Numbered from the stretch's first letter, positions 1 to 11,243 are shown. The stretch: DNA of 64,000 nt from Hyaloperonospora brassicae (GCA_947650285.1 CANTFL010001335.1:1-64000); one strand, 5' to 3'. The notes: generated from the sequence alone by a model not told the origin. Numbers and translations are program-made.

Positions 1-1970
1 GCCCCGTTACAATCGCCGCCACGAACCCAATGCACGTGCCGTCGATTGTGTCAACGGAGGCGGACACTATGGCTGTAGCTGCCCGTGAAAGGGTGGGCGA
101 TGGAAACGTCTGTGCTGGCACCTGCTACTTGGCATCTGCTACTTGGCACACTGCTTTAGGTTTCCAGCGAGTCTGACTCCGCTTCATGTTATAGATGAGG
201 TAAAACGTGCTCTTCGTTAACAATGTGGTATGTCAGAAGACGTGGCAATCCTTTTGAGAAGCATAGGCAGAGCTTGTCGGCGCGGACTACAACACGTCCT
301 GCATCTGCTTTAGGCTCGTATACACACTGGCAGGGGCTGCGAAACTTCACACACACACTTGTCGCTGCTTCACAAAAAAGACTTCGCCATATCTTCGATT
401 GCGGCAGTTTCCACATGGTCCGATCGGCGGCGACAGTCTACTCGTTACTGGTCGTAGTGGTAGCTGCCATTTCCCAGACGTTTCCGAGAAGACCACAGGC
501 TTTCACGGACCAGCGAGACGTAGACGGTCTGCACAGTATCCCGTAGCTACTCGCTCAAGTCGTGTTCTTGTCACCGAGGTCGGTAACAACACAACGCGGC
601 ACGACCGTGACCATCGCAATTGGGATATCCACATCCACTCTGATCCGGAGCACGTCACTGTCACGCGCGTGTTACGAAACACGGTCGAACGTACACGACG
701 TAATAAAGTGTGATTGCTCTTTAGCTGCTGCGTCAGGTGGAGAGAACGCCACGACGTTGCGAGCCAATTGATCGTACGGATCAGGCCACACCTCGGGCAT
801 CCCTTCGTTTCGCGACCGATAGAGCGTGTGTCTTGTACTACATCGCGGCCATACTTCACCGACCGTATCTGCGGTCGACCAGACGCAGAAAGCGAAAAAA
901 AAGTGTTACGTAGCGACTTACAAGAACAGACTGACGTGGCTCCCCGTCCGCGTTGATACTTCTCCCAGACACAGGTGCAGCCTGTGCACTAACGTTGCGC
1001 TGTTTTGCGCCCGTGGCAGACAATCCGTTCGTTTCGCTCGCTAGTGCCGTCTCTCACAAGTTGTGGTACGTTTTTCCGCGGCATTAAAGTCGAGAACGAA
1101 AAGGTGCGCTTTCTGTCAAAACGATCGACGGCGTTTCCCACTTATACACGCGACTTCAACCTGACTGAAGTCACTATACACTGTGGGTATGCGATTGGGG
1201 TCTCCCCCTCTAAAGCTCAATGACCGACCGGCCGGCCGACCTGCCACGACTCGTGTTGACAAGAAGGTGTCCCGGGCAAGACATTGATACGCAGGGGACG
1301 CGCCTCGTTCTTGGCGCCTTCCTGTCAGCGACCTTGAAGTTGGCCGAGAAGGGGGACGGTCTATGGGTCCAAAGATCGCGTGCGTAGGATACAAAGCTCG
1401 AGTGGTGCGGGAAGGAGAGGTCGTGCACAGAAGGGGCGCTCTCGCGGCCTGTTCGAGCCCCCGCGCTCTCTCTCTCTCTAATTAAAACAGTGGCCGAGTC
1501 CATTCGACCACACGCTGTGGGTCGTCGTCGTCTTTTTATCCGCCTCTTCAGTCATTAGACGAAGCGAAAGAGCGCGCCTGGCTCTGGCCCATTTCCTGGA
1601 ACCTGGTGCGAGGAAAGACCACAGTCCAGTTGCGCATTGGGGGGGGGAAGAACGTCTCGTTTCCCGCTCGTGGCCACGCCCAGTCGTTGCAGTATGAGGG
1701 ACCCCCTCGCCATCAACCGGCCGCACCAGCAGCTCCAGCCCCAATGGTGACCGCAGCGGTCGTAGCGGTCGTAGTGGTTGCATAAAATGAAACTCACGCC
1801 TATCGCGCCCTAACGCCCTCACTACTCATAACGGAAATAGCTGCCCAAGTGAGTGGCAGTAGCGACTGACTGACCGACTGCCTGACTGACTGACTGACTG
1901 CCCGACTGACTGACTGACTGCCCGACTGACTGACTGCCTGACTGGCTGACTGATCACTCGAACACGTTCG
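1..1970. other. Intergenic stretch, no supported gene
   Basis: Open frames here are short, overlap on both strands and show no recognisable domain. The stretch includes a run of nine G near 1645 and ends in a CTGA-type repeat. I see no RNA gene or mobile element in it. Confidence 0.6.
1863..1954. repeat. Imperfect (CTGA)n microsatellite
   Basis: About 90 bases of CTGA units interrupted by CCGA and CCTG variants. It lies just upstream of the first gene, so it sits in its promoter region. Confidence 0.85.
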
Positions 1971-1971
1971 A

Positions 1972-2002
1972 CCAATCAACTAATCCACTCGGTCCATTCC
2001 TC
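1972..2002 (+). promoter_or_regulatory. Putative core promoter: CCAAT box and oomycete Inr-like site
   Basis: CCAAT lies at 1972-1976. CATTCCTC at 1995-2002 fits the core of the oomycete initiator consensus (CATTYYNC), 19 bases before the ATG at 2021. This is motif matching only; transcription start data are not available. Confidence 0.3.
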
Positions 2003-2020
2003 GAACCGCATAGTCAAACC

Positions 2021-2773
2021 ATGACGGGCCCACCGACTGTCCAGACGGTATCCACGACCACCGCCACCTCCGAGCACGTCCTCCCTCTGCTCGCTGCGCC
2101 CAACTGCCGCGACGAGCGCCTCGAGCGCTCGGGCTATGTCTCGTTCGCGCTCAAGCCCGAGCCGCGCAGCCACCGCCGGCAGTTCGCCACGACCACGTAC
2201 GGGTCCATGCCCGTTCGCGCGTGCGCCCCGCCCCGCAAGCGCAGCGGCCTCCCGCTCGCCCCGCGGCCGCGCGAGTCCGACGCACTGCTTGGCAGCAATG
2301 GCAGCAGCAACAACAACAACAGCAATGGCAGCAGCAGCGACCACTCGAGCGAGACAGAGAGCGACAGCGACAGCAGCTGCACCGCCAGCAGCAGCACCGC
2401 GTCCACGTCCACGTCGCTTCAGTCCATTCTGCGCATCCCGTCGGCGGACTTTTCCTGCCGGAGCCTGAAGAAACACACGTCGGTAGAGTTTGCGCTCGAG
2501 ATCCGCCACGTCGACGACGACGACGACAATGCGCGCAACAACGCGACGCAGCGACTCGACGCGCGCTGTATGCCGCGCCGCCTGACAATGGAAGAAAAGA
2601 CGGCGCTGTACCAGGTGCGGCCCGACTTGGAGCTCGTGCCGACGGTGCTGCTGCTGTCGGAGCTCGAGGAGCTGCAGCGGCGGCGCCAGCGCAAGCTCAT
2701 GGTCTCGCTCCTGGGCGCGTCGCTCGTGCTGCTCATGATGATCGTCTTTTATTACCTCGTGGCGCAAATGTAA
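2021..2773 (+). CDS. Hypothetical tail-anchored membrane protein
   Basis: A 250-residue protein that I do not recognise. The N-terminal two thirds are low complexity: basic and proline-rich, then a Ser/Asn/Asp-rich tract (residues about 90-130) coded by CAG/AAC-type repeats. A short segment, LQSILRIPSADF, precedes a KKHTSVEFALEIRHV stretch and an Asp run. The last 25 residues are a single hydrophobic helix after a basic RRRQRK motif, with almost nothing behind it, which is the pattern of a C-terminal tail anchor with a cytosolic N-terminus. The helix and the conserved-looking middle (residues about 185-225, PRRLTMEEK to LLLSELEEL) make it a real gene. The start is the first ATG after a CCAAT/Inr-like promoter. 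Function unknown. Confidence 0.7.
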   Translation: MTGPPTVQTVSTTTATSEHVLPLLAAPNCRDERLERSGYVSFALKPEPRSHRRQFATTTYGSMPVRACAPPRKRSGLPLAPRPRESDALLGSNGSSNNNNSNGSSSDHSSETESDSDSSCTASSSTASTSTSLQSILRIPSADFSCRSLKKHTSVEFALEIRHVDDDDDNARNNATQRLDARCMPRRLTMEEKTALYQVRPDLELVPTVLLLSELEELQRRRQRKLMVSLLGASLVLLMMIVFYYLVAQM

Positions 2774-2851
2774 ACACCACACGAGGCACCGGACGGCGGG
2801 AGCTCGTCGTCGGATTGGCTAATGCAGCGCGTGGTCTGCCGGCCGTCCTGC

Positions 2852-2873
2852 GCGTGTGTGTGTGTGTGTGTGT
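2852..2873. repeat. (GT)n microsatellite
   Basis: A short GT dinucleotide run in the 3' flank of the tail-anchored protein gene. Confidence 0.8.
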
Positions 2874-3356
2874 CGAGTGCGTGTTGCGTGCGTGTGTGTA
2901 TTTTACTTTATTTTACGTGGTAGTGCGGAATTTTCAACATAGAGAGGCGAAACGTGTCGCAAACCGTTGGCAGTCGTGCATTCATTTATTCGAAAGGCCG
3001 TATCCCTCACGAGGCGAGGCGCTACCATTACTGTTACACCCACCAATAGCCGTCGTCGATCTGAAGTAGCAGTAGCAGCAGCAGGAGACGACGTCCGGTC
3101 GTTGTCCCCCCTCTCAAATCGCATACGCAGCAGCCATCCACCCGCCCTCCGATTCCCCACTCACATATCTCGATCTTTCCAAGAAGAAGACGAAGACGAA
3201 GAAGAACAGCGCGCGGCCTCTCGATCGTGAGCTGCTGCCGTCTCGTCGCGCCTTCTCTCCCCTCTCACTCGCCCGCTCGCTCTCTCTCCATCAACAACTG
3301 GACTCGCTCTCTGTCCCCCAGCAGTGCACCTGTTCGTAGTGTGCCCGCACGTCCCC

Positions 3357-6300
3357 ATGACGGCCAACAGCAGCAGCTTTAAAGACCGCGAGGCGGCGCT
3401 CCTGCGCGAGCTCTCGGCCTTGTACACGAAGCTGAACGACGTGCGCGACAAGCGCGTCAAGGAAGAGCAGGAGAGCGGCGCAGGCGGCGCCAGTGCCAAT
3501 GCCAGCGCCGACGACGGCGCGAAAGGCGCGCGCCGTCGTCGCCGGGTGCTGCTCGTGACGCGGACGCTGCCGTTTTGGCTCGTGTCGGAAGACGCACAGT
3601 CGCAGTGGCGCGCCGAGTTCCGGGCGCACGCGAGTCTCGACGGCGCCATGGAGCTGTTCCAGTCGCTGCACGACAGCTACGACTGTGTGTGGATTGGCTC
3701 GGTGCATGGCGAGATTGAGCCCAGTGAACAGAACACGCTGAAGGAGCAGCTGCTGCAAGACCGCAAGTACTACCCCGTGTTTCTCGACGAGAAGCGGGAG
3801 AAGCTGTACTATCAGGGGTTCTGCAAGACTGTGTTGTGGCCGCTCTTTCACTCGTGTCCACCGACAACGGACGATCAGATTGCGCAGCACGAGATGATGG
3901 AAGACGGACAAGAAGACGACTGGAGTATGGAAAAAATGTGGCAAGCGTATGTTGCCGCGAATCAGGCGTTTGCCGACGCGGTGCAAGAAGTGTACGAAGA
4001 AGGCGACTTGGTGTGGATCCAGGGCTACCATTTGACGTTAGTGCCGCAAATGGTACGGAACTTGTTCCCGAACGACAAGGTCTGTCTGGGTTTCTTCATG
4101 CACGTGCCATTCCCGTCGGCCGAGCTGTACCGGATCTTGAACAACCGGGAAGAGATCTTGACTGGCATGTTGGCCGCCGACTTGATTGGCTTCCAGACGT
4201 CCGAATACGCTCGACATTTCCAGAGCGCGTGTGTTCGCATATTGGGACTCGAAAGCAGTCAGAAAGGCGTGGAATTGAACGGACATTTTGCGCTTGTTGT
4301 CGATTGTCCAGTCGGGATTGATGTTGACAAGTACACTGCAATGATGCAATCGGAAGCAGTTCAGGAGCAAATGAAACAGCTGAAGAGTCAATTTGCTGGA
4401 AAGAAAGTAATCCTGGGTGTGGACCAATTGGACCAAACAAAAGGACTCGTGCATAAATTGCTGGCAGTCGAAGAGCTGTTCATCCAGAAGCCGGCGCTTG
4501 CGAAGAAGGTGGTATTTTTGCAGATCGTGACGGGTGCAACAGTGTTCGAGTCGGCGTTAGAGTCTCAGGTTGAGTCTCTCGTGTCTCGTATAAACAGCAA
4601 GTTGCAAGACATTGGTACTGAAGGCCCTGTGCAGTATTTGCATAAAGAGATCGCTGTAGAGGCTCTGATTGCGCTGTATGCGTTAGCTGACGCGCTGGTG
4701 ATTACACCCATTCGTGACGGTATGAACACGATTCCATTCGGATACGTAGTTTGCCGTGAAGCCACGAAAAAGCCTGCTCGTTTGATTTTGAGCGATTTCG
4801 CAGGATGTGCGCAGGCGCTGGGCAAAGCGCGAATCGTCAATCCATGGAATACTCTGGACATTACAAGTGCGTTGCTGGAGTCCCTCCACGATAATGATGA
4901 AGTGGTGAGTGCTCACCAGCATATGTTCCGGTACGTGAGCTCCTTCACCTCTCGGCATTGGGCAGACACCTTCCTGGACAAGCTTGACGAACGTCGTGAA
5001 GAAAGCGCTGTGTCGGTGTCAGGGCGCGAGCTGAGTCGTCGGGATATGACCTCAGCCTACTCGCGTTCATCACGTCGATTGATTGTTATCAACTACGAAG
5101 GCGTGCTTGCTGTTGAGGCGTCCATTCCGGAACTAGCTTACCCACCACAAGAGCTCATCTGGCAGCTGTCTATGCTTACGAATGACCCACGCAACGCTGT
5201 TGTTCTTGTGAGTGCACGCAGTACGTCAGTTTGCGACCAGTGGTTTGCTGAGCTATCGGGAAATATCATTCTCGCAGCCGAGTATGGGGTCTACGTAAAG
5301 TGGTCGGGGGACAAAGAGTGCTGGCACTGCATGATACCGGATATGGATATGAGCTGGTGGGAACACGTCGTGCCGTTGTTGGAGTACTACACAGAGCGTA
5401 CACCGGGTGCGTACATTGAGCGAAAAGATAGTTCGGTGGCGTGGCACTACCGTGATTGCGATTTGGATCATGGATTATGGCAAGCGAGTGAGCTCTTGGT
5501 CTCGTTGCGCGAGATCACGAGGTACCTGCCGGTGTCTGTGTATCCAGGCAATCGGTATCTGGAGGTGCGACCGCAGAAGGTTAGCAAAGCTGCACTCTTT
5601 GAGCGCATATGGGAGTTCATGAATTGGTCATCGCTGTTTCCTCACAAAGATCCAGTAACAACCGACTACTTCGGAGAGCCGGTGTACCCACCTCCGTCGC
5701 CAATGATGAGACCGCGCGGGTATCGGACCGAGCTACCGAGTGAGATCGATTTAGCAGCACCGATTCTGGACCATGTGGATTCCCAGCTCACAGGATCTGG
5801 CGGAGATCGAAAGGATGTAGCGATATTCAGCGCTCGGGCCGACGCGGTGGTATCCGGTCAACTGGACGGGGTAGACGGGTCGCAGCCAGTTGATTTTGTT
5901 CTGCTGATCGCATCGGGTGACGACCGAACCGACGAAGACCTGTTTGCGTTTCTCGTGCCTCCGCCGATCGATCTTGAAGCATACTCCCGGCAGCTCGAAA
6001 AGGATGGCATGTCTGACGCGCAACGAAGTGTTGCCAAAGATGCGGAATACAACGGAAAAGGAGTCGACTCGTCAACTGTTGGTGACGTCGGCAATGACAT
6101 ACCTAACAAGACGTTTCGACGACTGTCGGAACGAGAGTTAGGGTCCACACCGCTTGATGAGTCATCGGAAAAGCGACGTTCATCTCTAGCCCGGCTCTCT
6201 TCGCTGCCAAATGTTGGGGAATCCACGATGTCGGGAAAAGATGTGTCAAGCATGGTGTCGCGTGCAAAACCTCCGACACATGAAGGTGGTGCGAAGATGT

Positions 6301-6965
6301 TTCCAGTGTCGACGCACAACCGGTCGTACAACGCGCTCCGCAACGAAATCACGGAGAGGAGCAAATTGACGAGTCGCGACTTCCCACCGTCTGCCGCTTT
6401 GTTCAAGGCCATGAAGGCGAAGTACGGCGAGAGTGTTGGCCTTCACAGACTTCCGGATACTGTGGCAGCCTGTTGGGCGCTTGTTGGTCCTCCTGACACG
6501 CCTCTGAAGGCAGAGAATGGTGCCAAACCACAAGACAGTAGTGGGCTGGCGTCCATGGAAGAGAATGTCTCCGTTGCTGACAAGTCGGCAGCAACTCAAG
6601 GCTCGAACGACGCGGCTGCAGGAGGTGCCAACACAAGCACGTCAGCCTGCAGCGGGCTGGCCGCCCTGCAGCCTGATGGAAACGGCAGCGGTGAGAATGG
6701 TGGCAACTCACTGAGAGGCAGTCGAGACCAGGCTCAGAGCACGGAACTCTGTGAAGGCAAAGTGATGGAGCAAAGAGAAGTGGACGATGGCCGGTACCGT
6801 TTCCCTGTGAACACATTTGTTTGCACGCTCGGCCGCAAAGTCTCGCAGGCGCCGTACTACATCAAGAACTCGGGCGATTTGTTCCAACTTGTGCAAGAGA
6901 TGGGCATGAGCAGCCACATTCGAAAACAGCGCATGCTTTCTGTGGACAGCACTGGGCACAGTTAG
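3357..6965 (+). CDS. Trehalose-6-phosphate synthase/phosphatase-like protein with degenerate active sites
   Basis: Single exon, 1202 residues. Residues about 55-545 are a GT20 domain: LLVTRTLPF near the start, then HVPFPSAELYRIL, a LDQTKGL segment, and RDGMNTIPFGYV. Residues about 575-890 are a HAD-type trehalose-phosphatase domain, keeping VSARS, ILAAEYGVYVKW, VRPQKVSKA and GDDRTDEDLF. A Ser-rich low-complexity insert (about 890-1130) precedes the family's C-terminal TLGRKVSQAPYYIKN element. Several residues that contact substrate in known TPS enzymes are changed: FHY to FHS (S166), HDYH to QGYH (G223), DRLDYIK to DQLDQTK (Q357) and the UDP-contacting Glu to Gly (G462). The phosphatase nucleophile motif DYDGT is NYEGV (N579, E581). 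It may therefore be a regulatory subunit comparable to yeast Tps3/Tsl1 or plant class II TPS. I chose ATG 3357 over 3324 because the conserved part starts well after both and the 11 extra residues look like 5' UTR. Confidence 0.9.
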   Translation: MTANSSSFKDREAALLRELSALYTKLNDVRDKRVKEEQESGAGGASANASADDGAKGARRRRRVLLVTRTLPFWLVSEDAQSQWRAEFRAHASLDGAMELFQSLHDSYDCVWIGSVHGEIEPSEQNTLKEQLLQDRKYYPVFLDEKREKLYYQGFCKTVLWPLFHSCPPTTDDQIAQHEMMEDGQEDDWSMEKMWQAYVAANQAFADAVQEVYEEGDLVWIQGYHLTLVPQMVRNLFPNDKVCLGFFMHVPFPSAELYRILNNREEILTGMLAADLIGFQTSEYARHFQSACVRILGLESSQKGVELNGHFALVVDCPVGIDVDKYTAMMQSEAVQEQMKQLKSQFAGKKVILGVDQLDQTKGLVHKLLAVEELFIQKPALAKKVVFLQIVTGATVFESALESQVESLVSRINSKLQDIGTEGPVQYLHKEIAVEALIALYALADALVITPIRDGMNTIPFGYVVCREATKKPARLILSDFAGCAQALGKARIVNPWNTLDITSALLESLHDNDEVVSAHQHMFRYVSSFTSRHWADTFLDKLDERREESAVSVSGRELSRRDMTSAYSRSSRRLIVINYEGVLAVEASIPELAYPPQELIWQLSMLTNDPRNAVVLVSARSTSVCDQWFAELSGNIILAAEYGVYVKWSGDKECWHCMIPDMDMSWWEHVVPLLEYYTERTPGAYIERKDSSVAWHYRDCDLDHGLWQASELLVSLREITRYLPVSVYPGNRYLEVRPQKVSKAALFERIWEFMNWSSLFPHKDPVTTDYFGEPVYPPPSPMMRPRGYRTELPSEIDLAAPILDHVDSQLTGSGGDRKDVAIFSARADAVVSGQLDGVDGSQPVDFVLLIASGDDRTDEDLFAFLVPPPIDLEAYSRQLEKDGMSDAQRSVAKDAEYNGKGVDSSTVGDVGNDIPNKTFRRLSERELGSTPLDESSEKRRSSLARLSSLPNVGESTMSGKDVSSMVSRAKPPTHEGGAKMFPVSTHNRSYNALRNEITERSKLTSRDFPPSAALFKAMKAKYGESVGLHRLPDTVAACWALVGPPDTPLKAENGAKPQDSSGLASMEENVSVADKSAATQGSNDAAAGGANTSTSACSGLAALQPDGNGSGENGGNSLRGSRDQAQSTELCEGKVMEQREVDDGRYRFPVNTFVCTLGRKVSQAPYYIKNSGDLFQLVQEMGMSSHIRKQRMLSVDSTGHS

Positions 6966-7789
6966 TGCCGGCGATCTCGGCACGGAAAGACCAGCGCGGC
7001 ACTTGTGATGGTCAGCAGACCAGTTGTACTATCCGACAGGTGAAGTGCGTGTGCGTCTTTGGTGGGAGTATCTGGTGGGACGTAGTGGTGACTTTGTTGC
7101 ATCAGTAGGAGGATGGATTGACGTGGAAAAGATGAGACATGCGACTGTCCCGTTGCGACTGTGTCGATCAAGTCTGCAGAATGCAACAGCGACAGACCAT
7201 GTTGTGCTGACAGTACAGCTTTGTTGAGCAGTCAAGGAGCTTGTGCTGGCAGGACGCGACGACAGAGCTGCTTCGGGTGGGGTATTGTGGCACGGGGCGC
7301 TTTGGAAGCGACAAGTACTGTACCAGCAACATGGAAGTGCGTCGCCGTCGCTTTCTCCCCTGCAAGCTCTGTCAATCGGTCATTGTGTATACATGTATAG
7401 CAGTACATATTGGACGTAGCACCAGGAAGTGTTGATTGAAAATGCCGGTAAAAAGTCGGCTGAATACACGCACTCTGGTCTTGTGCAAGTAACTATTCGT
7501 GTCGTCGGTTCTCGGGTGGCAAACGCACCGCGCAATCGAGGTCTGTCGAGCCTCCAGTTAAGAATAAACCGATCTCGGATTGTCGATATACCGCGCTGGA
7601 GTACCGGTCGGTCATGCAACTGGGATTACCCCACGGCACACGCGAATGGAACCCCCGTCGCAACGTGGACGCCCATCCTCGCGGTTATCATAGTGGCGAC
7701 CAATTTTGGCCAGTAACATGCGACCACCTGGCGCTTTTGTGATCGTCTGACGACGCCTCGGTCGTCACACTCGAAAAGCGCTGCAAAAC
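6966..7789. other. Intergenic stretch, no supported gene
   Basis: Short overlapping open frames only. It contains the 3' flank of the trehalose-type gene and the promoter region of the FKBP gene. Nothing else is recognised. Confidence 0.6.
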
Positions 7790-8599
7790 ATGAAGTGGAC
7801 AGCGATTCTCGTGGCGGCGGTGCTGACGGCCGCTCAAGCGCAGGCGAAGGACGACCTCCCGCCTGACGCGCAGCTGCGTATTGGCGTCAAGCACCGCCCG
7901 ACGGAGTGCACAGTGAAGAGCCGGCCGGGCGACAAGCTGTCCATGCACTACACAGGCACACTGCGCAAGGACGGCTCCAAGTTTGACTCGAGTGTGGACC
8001 GCGACCAGCCGTTCGACTTTGAGCTCGGCGCTGGCCGCGTCATTAAGGTCGCTGTGCAGCAGCTGTGGCGTGATGCAGTCGCGGGAGGAGAGAGCACTGA
8101 CTTGTTTGATGTTTGTTTTGTACATGGATACGTTATTGCTGCCTGGTGGTTGCAATAGGGATGGGACCAAGGGTGCGTTGACTGGTGTCATTGGAGGAGG
8201 ACTTTACTGTGTTGGAAGCGGCGACAGGACGTGCCTATTGGTGGTGGCGACGATGGACTGATGTACTGATGACGTTGTTGTTCGTTGTGTGTCATTGTGT
8301 ACTTGCTGCTCGCTGCAGACTTGTGGACATGTGCATCGGGTACGATGAGTCCACAACCGTGTCAGCTGTGTGTGGTGTGTGGCGATACACTTTTGCTGAC
8401 GTTTGTTGTACGCATGTATGTGTGCGCGTGTTTTCCTCTTCTCTTACTGCTGCTGACGTGTAGTGAAAAGCGCCGTCTGACCATTCCGTCGGATCTGGCG
8501 TACGGTGACCGTGGGTCGCCCCCCAAGATCCCCGCCATGGCGACGCTGGTGTTCGACGTTGAGCTGCTGGACATCACGCGCGAGTCCGATGAGCTGTAG
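7790..8599 (+). CDS. ER FKBP-type peptidyl-prolyl isomerase (FKBP2-like), 4 exons with two microexons
   Basis: Spliced protein of 142 residues. Exons: 7790-8047, 8159-8172, 8319-8339, 8464-8599; all three introns are GT-AG. The join restores the FKBP core [20 protein letters not shown], which no single frame encodes. Residues 1-19 are a signal peptide ([19 protein letters not shown]). The FKBP domain carries HYTGTL, FDSS, GAGRVIKGWDQG (active-site Trp), [12 protein letters not shown] and [10 protein letters not shown]. The last four residues are SDEL, a KDEL-like ER retrieval signal. Together these place it as a luminal proline isomerase that helps fold secretory proteins. Exons 2 and 3 are only 14 and 21 bases long. 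Splice sites were inferred from the sequence and the conserved protein motif, not from transcripts. Confidence 0.9.
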
Positions 8600-8902
8600 A
8601 GGGCCAAAAGCAAGTGCCCATGACGGCAATACGTGTTGGTAGCAGCTTGCCGCTAAGTGGCGAGAGAGAGACTGTCTCTGCGGTAGAATGCAACGCATCG
8701 TCTTTTGTTTCACGTGACGCCTTGACTTGCTGACTGTGCCCATGTGCAAACGTCCTGCGTTGGCTGTTCCTCGTCGCACGTAGAGCACACGAGTCCCTCT
8801 TGTCCGTGCGTGAACACGAATCAGTACACCCCACATTAGGGTGTAGCCAACCTAAGCAGCTGGTCATACCGAACTTTAGCCGTACCTACCAACTGCTCAC
8901 AC

Positions 8903-11243
8903 ATGGACCCATCGACGAAGAAGCGACGTACTACTGCGACTGAGCTGCGGCCGCGTCACGATGCGAGCGACACAAGCAGCGCCTGTGCCCCTGCGGTCGC
9001 AGAGTACGACGCCGTGATGATGCAGCAGCAACTCGAAGCGTTGATTCGCAGCGAAGACGTGGACTCGGCTCAGATTTTAGGCGACTTTCTGGTCGCTCTT
9101 GCGCTCGCTCCTTCTGATTCCAAGACCCACAGCTGTAAGAGCGATACTTTGATGCGCAAAAACGACACCAGCAATTGTTGAGCCTGATAATGAGTCCAAC
9201 TAATTGGTACGAAAACGTAACAGCAGCGGACGGCGGTGTGCGCGAGGCACTTCCGTCTGCTTTCCACGCCGACACGCTGCGGCTTTTTGCAGATTTGATG
9301 GTCGTCAGGCGCGAGTTCAAGCGCGCTATTGTGAGTAGTTGGCTGCTGTGTGGGCAGCCAAATGTTGCCAATGGTGCGATCTCATGGACTCGCCGTTGTT
9401 ACTGCGTTTTGCTCTTGCTCACTTGCTCTGGTGTAGCGCTACTATCATCGCAGTTGCCGGGACATGACCGTAGTGACGAACGATCAAGAGCTTGCGACAA
9501 AGCTCAAGGTGGCCAGGTGCTACGTGCATCTGGATTGCATTCATGAAGCTATTGAAATGGTACGATGAGTTATAAGTGCTGCTTGGACCAGCTGTGGTGA
9601 CGCTCGCAAAGGACTGAATGGCAGCATTGGGAACTGTTGTGCGGTGCTGTAGCTACGATCAACGCCGCAAGATGCACGGAGCGTGAGTATGAACTTGCTG
9701 CTTGGGAGATTGTATGTGGACGAAGGACTGCCCACCAAAGCGGAAGAGAGCTACATGACAGCACTCAAACAGAACCCATACGCACTAGAAGCAGCTATAG
9801 CGCTCACAAAACTGGCCGTGGCAAAAGACGCACCCCCAGACGTGTTTGCCGGATCAAGTGGTGCAATGATGATGGAGGAAGGCGATGGACAATCAAGTTA
9901 TGATGCATCTACGAGCCCATACGAGATGGAACGGTGCTATACTGAGGATCCAGCGACACAAAAAGCAGGAGACGGCGAGCACACTCAGTCGAATATGACT
10001 TGGATGCAAATATTAGTGACAGCTCACGTGGACGCTGAACGGGGCAATCACCAAAGTACGTTGCAGCATATCGATTTTGCACTGTCGTTTTCGGCTCGGA
10101 TGGCCGTGGACACGAGTACTGACTTGCATACCGTTTACGACCCAGAGGCCATCGAGTCGTTCAGCGCGCTAGACCGTGTTTTCCCTAAGAACCTGCATTG
10201 TCTGCTGCACAAGGCTGCACTGGAGGTCGACCAGGAGCTGCTGCATCAGGCCCATGTATCCTTCAAGCGAGCACGACAAGTCGATGATCTGAACGTGACC
10301 TTCATGGATTGCTATGCCAACTGCTTACGAAAAGGGGGCTCGTGCACCAACCTGAATGATCTGGTGCAGGAGTTATTTACGATAAACCGTGCTTGTCCGG
10401 AGTCGTGGCTTGCTGCCGCATACTACAATGACAGTAAGGGCGACTACGAGACAGCATTGCAGTTTTGCGAGCGTGCCATTACGGAACGAGATCGTTATGC
10501 ACCTGCCCACTTGCTGCGAGGTGGAATCTTGTTGCGAATGCATCACCCACAGCCTGCATTGAAAGCATTCTGGACGTCGTGTCGACTCACTCGGTCATTG
10601 GAAGCGTATACTGGGATAATCACCAGCTACTGCGACCTGTACGTTGCTGGTGTGGACCGGTACAAGGAAGCTTTTGCTACTGCCAAAAGTGTCGTGAGAC
10701 TGTTCCCGAAGAAGGCACAAAGTTTTGTATTGTTTGGCAGCGTACTTGCGCTCAGCTCGGAGCATCGAAAGCAAGCGCGACAGGCTCTGCAGAAGGCACT
10801 GGCGATGGAACCACGCAAGCTTTATGCTAGTATTGCGCTTGCTGATCTAGAGGTAGAGGATGGCGATTTACGGGGCGCTATTGAGAGGTATGCTTACACT
10901 ACACTATCCTTGCTCTTGCGTGGTGCGCGAGTGCCTTTGATCTCACTTGCCTCGCCGTTGTTTCTGTAGACTGCAAGCATTAAGCGAGCGTTTTCCGCGC
11001 GACGATGTGTTCGCTAAGCTTGCGTACGTGTACTCGATGGACAAGCAATTTGCCGAGGCACTGAAATACTTCCATCAAGCATTGAGGCTCAACCCAACAT
11101 CGTCGGAGGCGTTACAAGGCTTGGATCGCCTGGAGAAGCTGATGCGTGGCGAAGACCCGGACGAGCTTAGCAATTCGATGGAGCAGGTCGACACAGAAGG
11201 CCAGGAGGAGTCGATGGAAGCTAGCGATTACTTGTCACCATAG
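8903..11243 (+). CDS. Anaphase-promoting complex subunit 7 (APC7-like TPR protein), 5 exons
   Basis: Spliced protein of 656 residues. Exons: 8903-9134, 9224-9330, 9437-9559, 9653-10887, 10970-11243; introns of 89, 106, 93 and 82 bases, all GT-AG, and the exon sum is a multiple of three. Exon 2 could equally start at 9227. The rebuilt N-terminus reads like APC7: SAQILGDFLVALAL, then FHADTLRLFADLMVVRREFKRAI, RYYHRSCRDM, and MNLLLGRLYVDEG with EESYMTALKQNPYALEAAIAL. The rest is a string of tetratricopeptide repeats (for example GDYETALQFCERAITERDRYAPAH cut by repeats ending in AFxT and AEALKYF), ending in an acidic tail. APC7 is a structural TPR subunit of the cell-cycle ubiquitin ligase APC/C. 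Family assignment rests on the N-terminal pattern and TPR content; CDC16 or CDC27 homologues are less likely. Confidence 0.82.
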
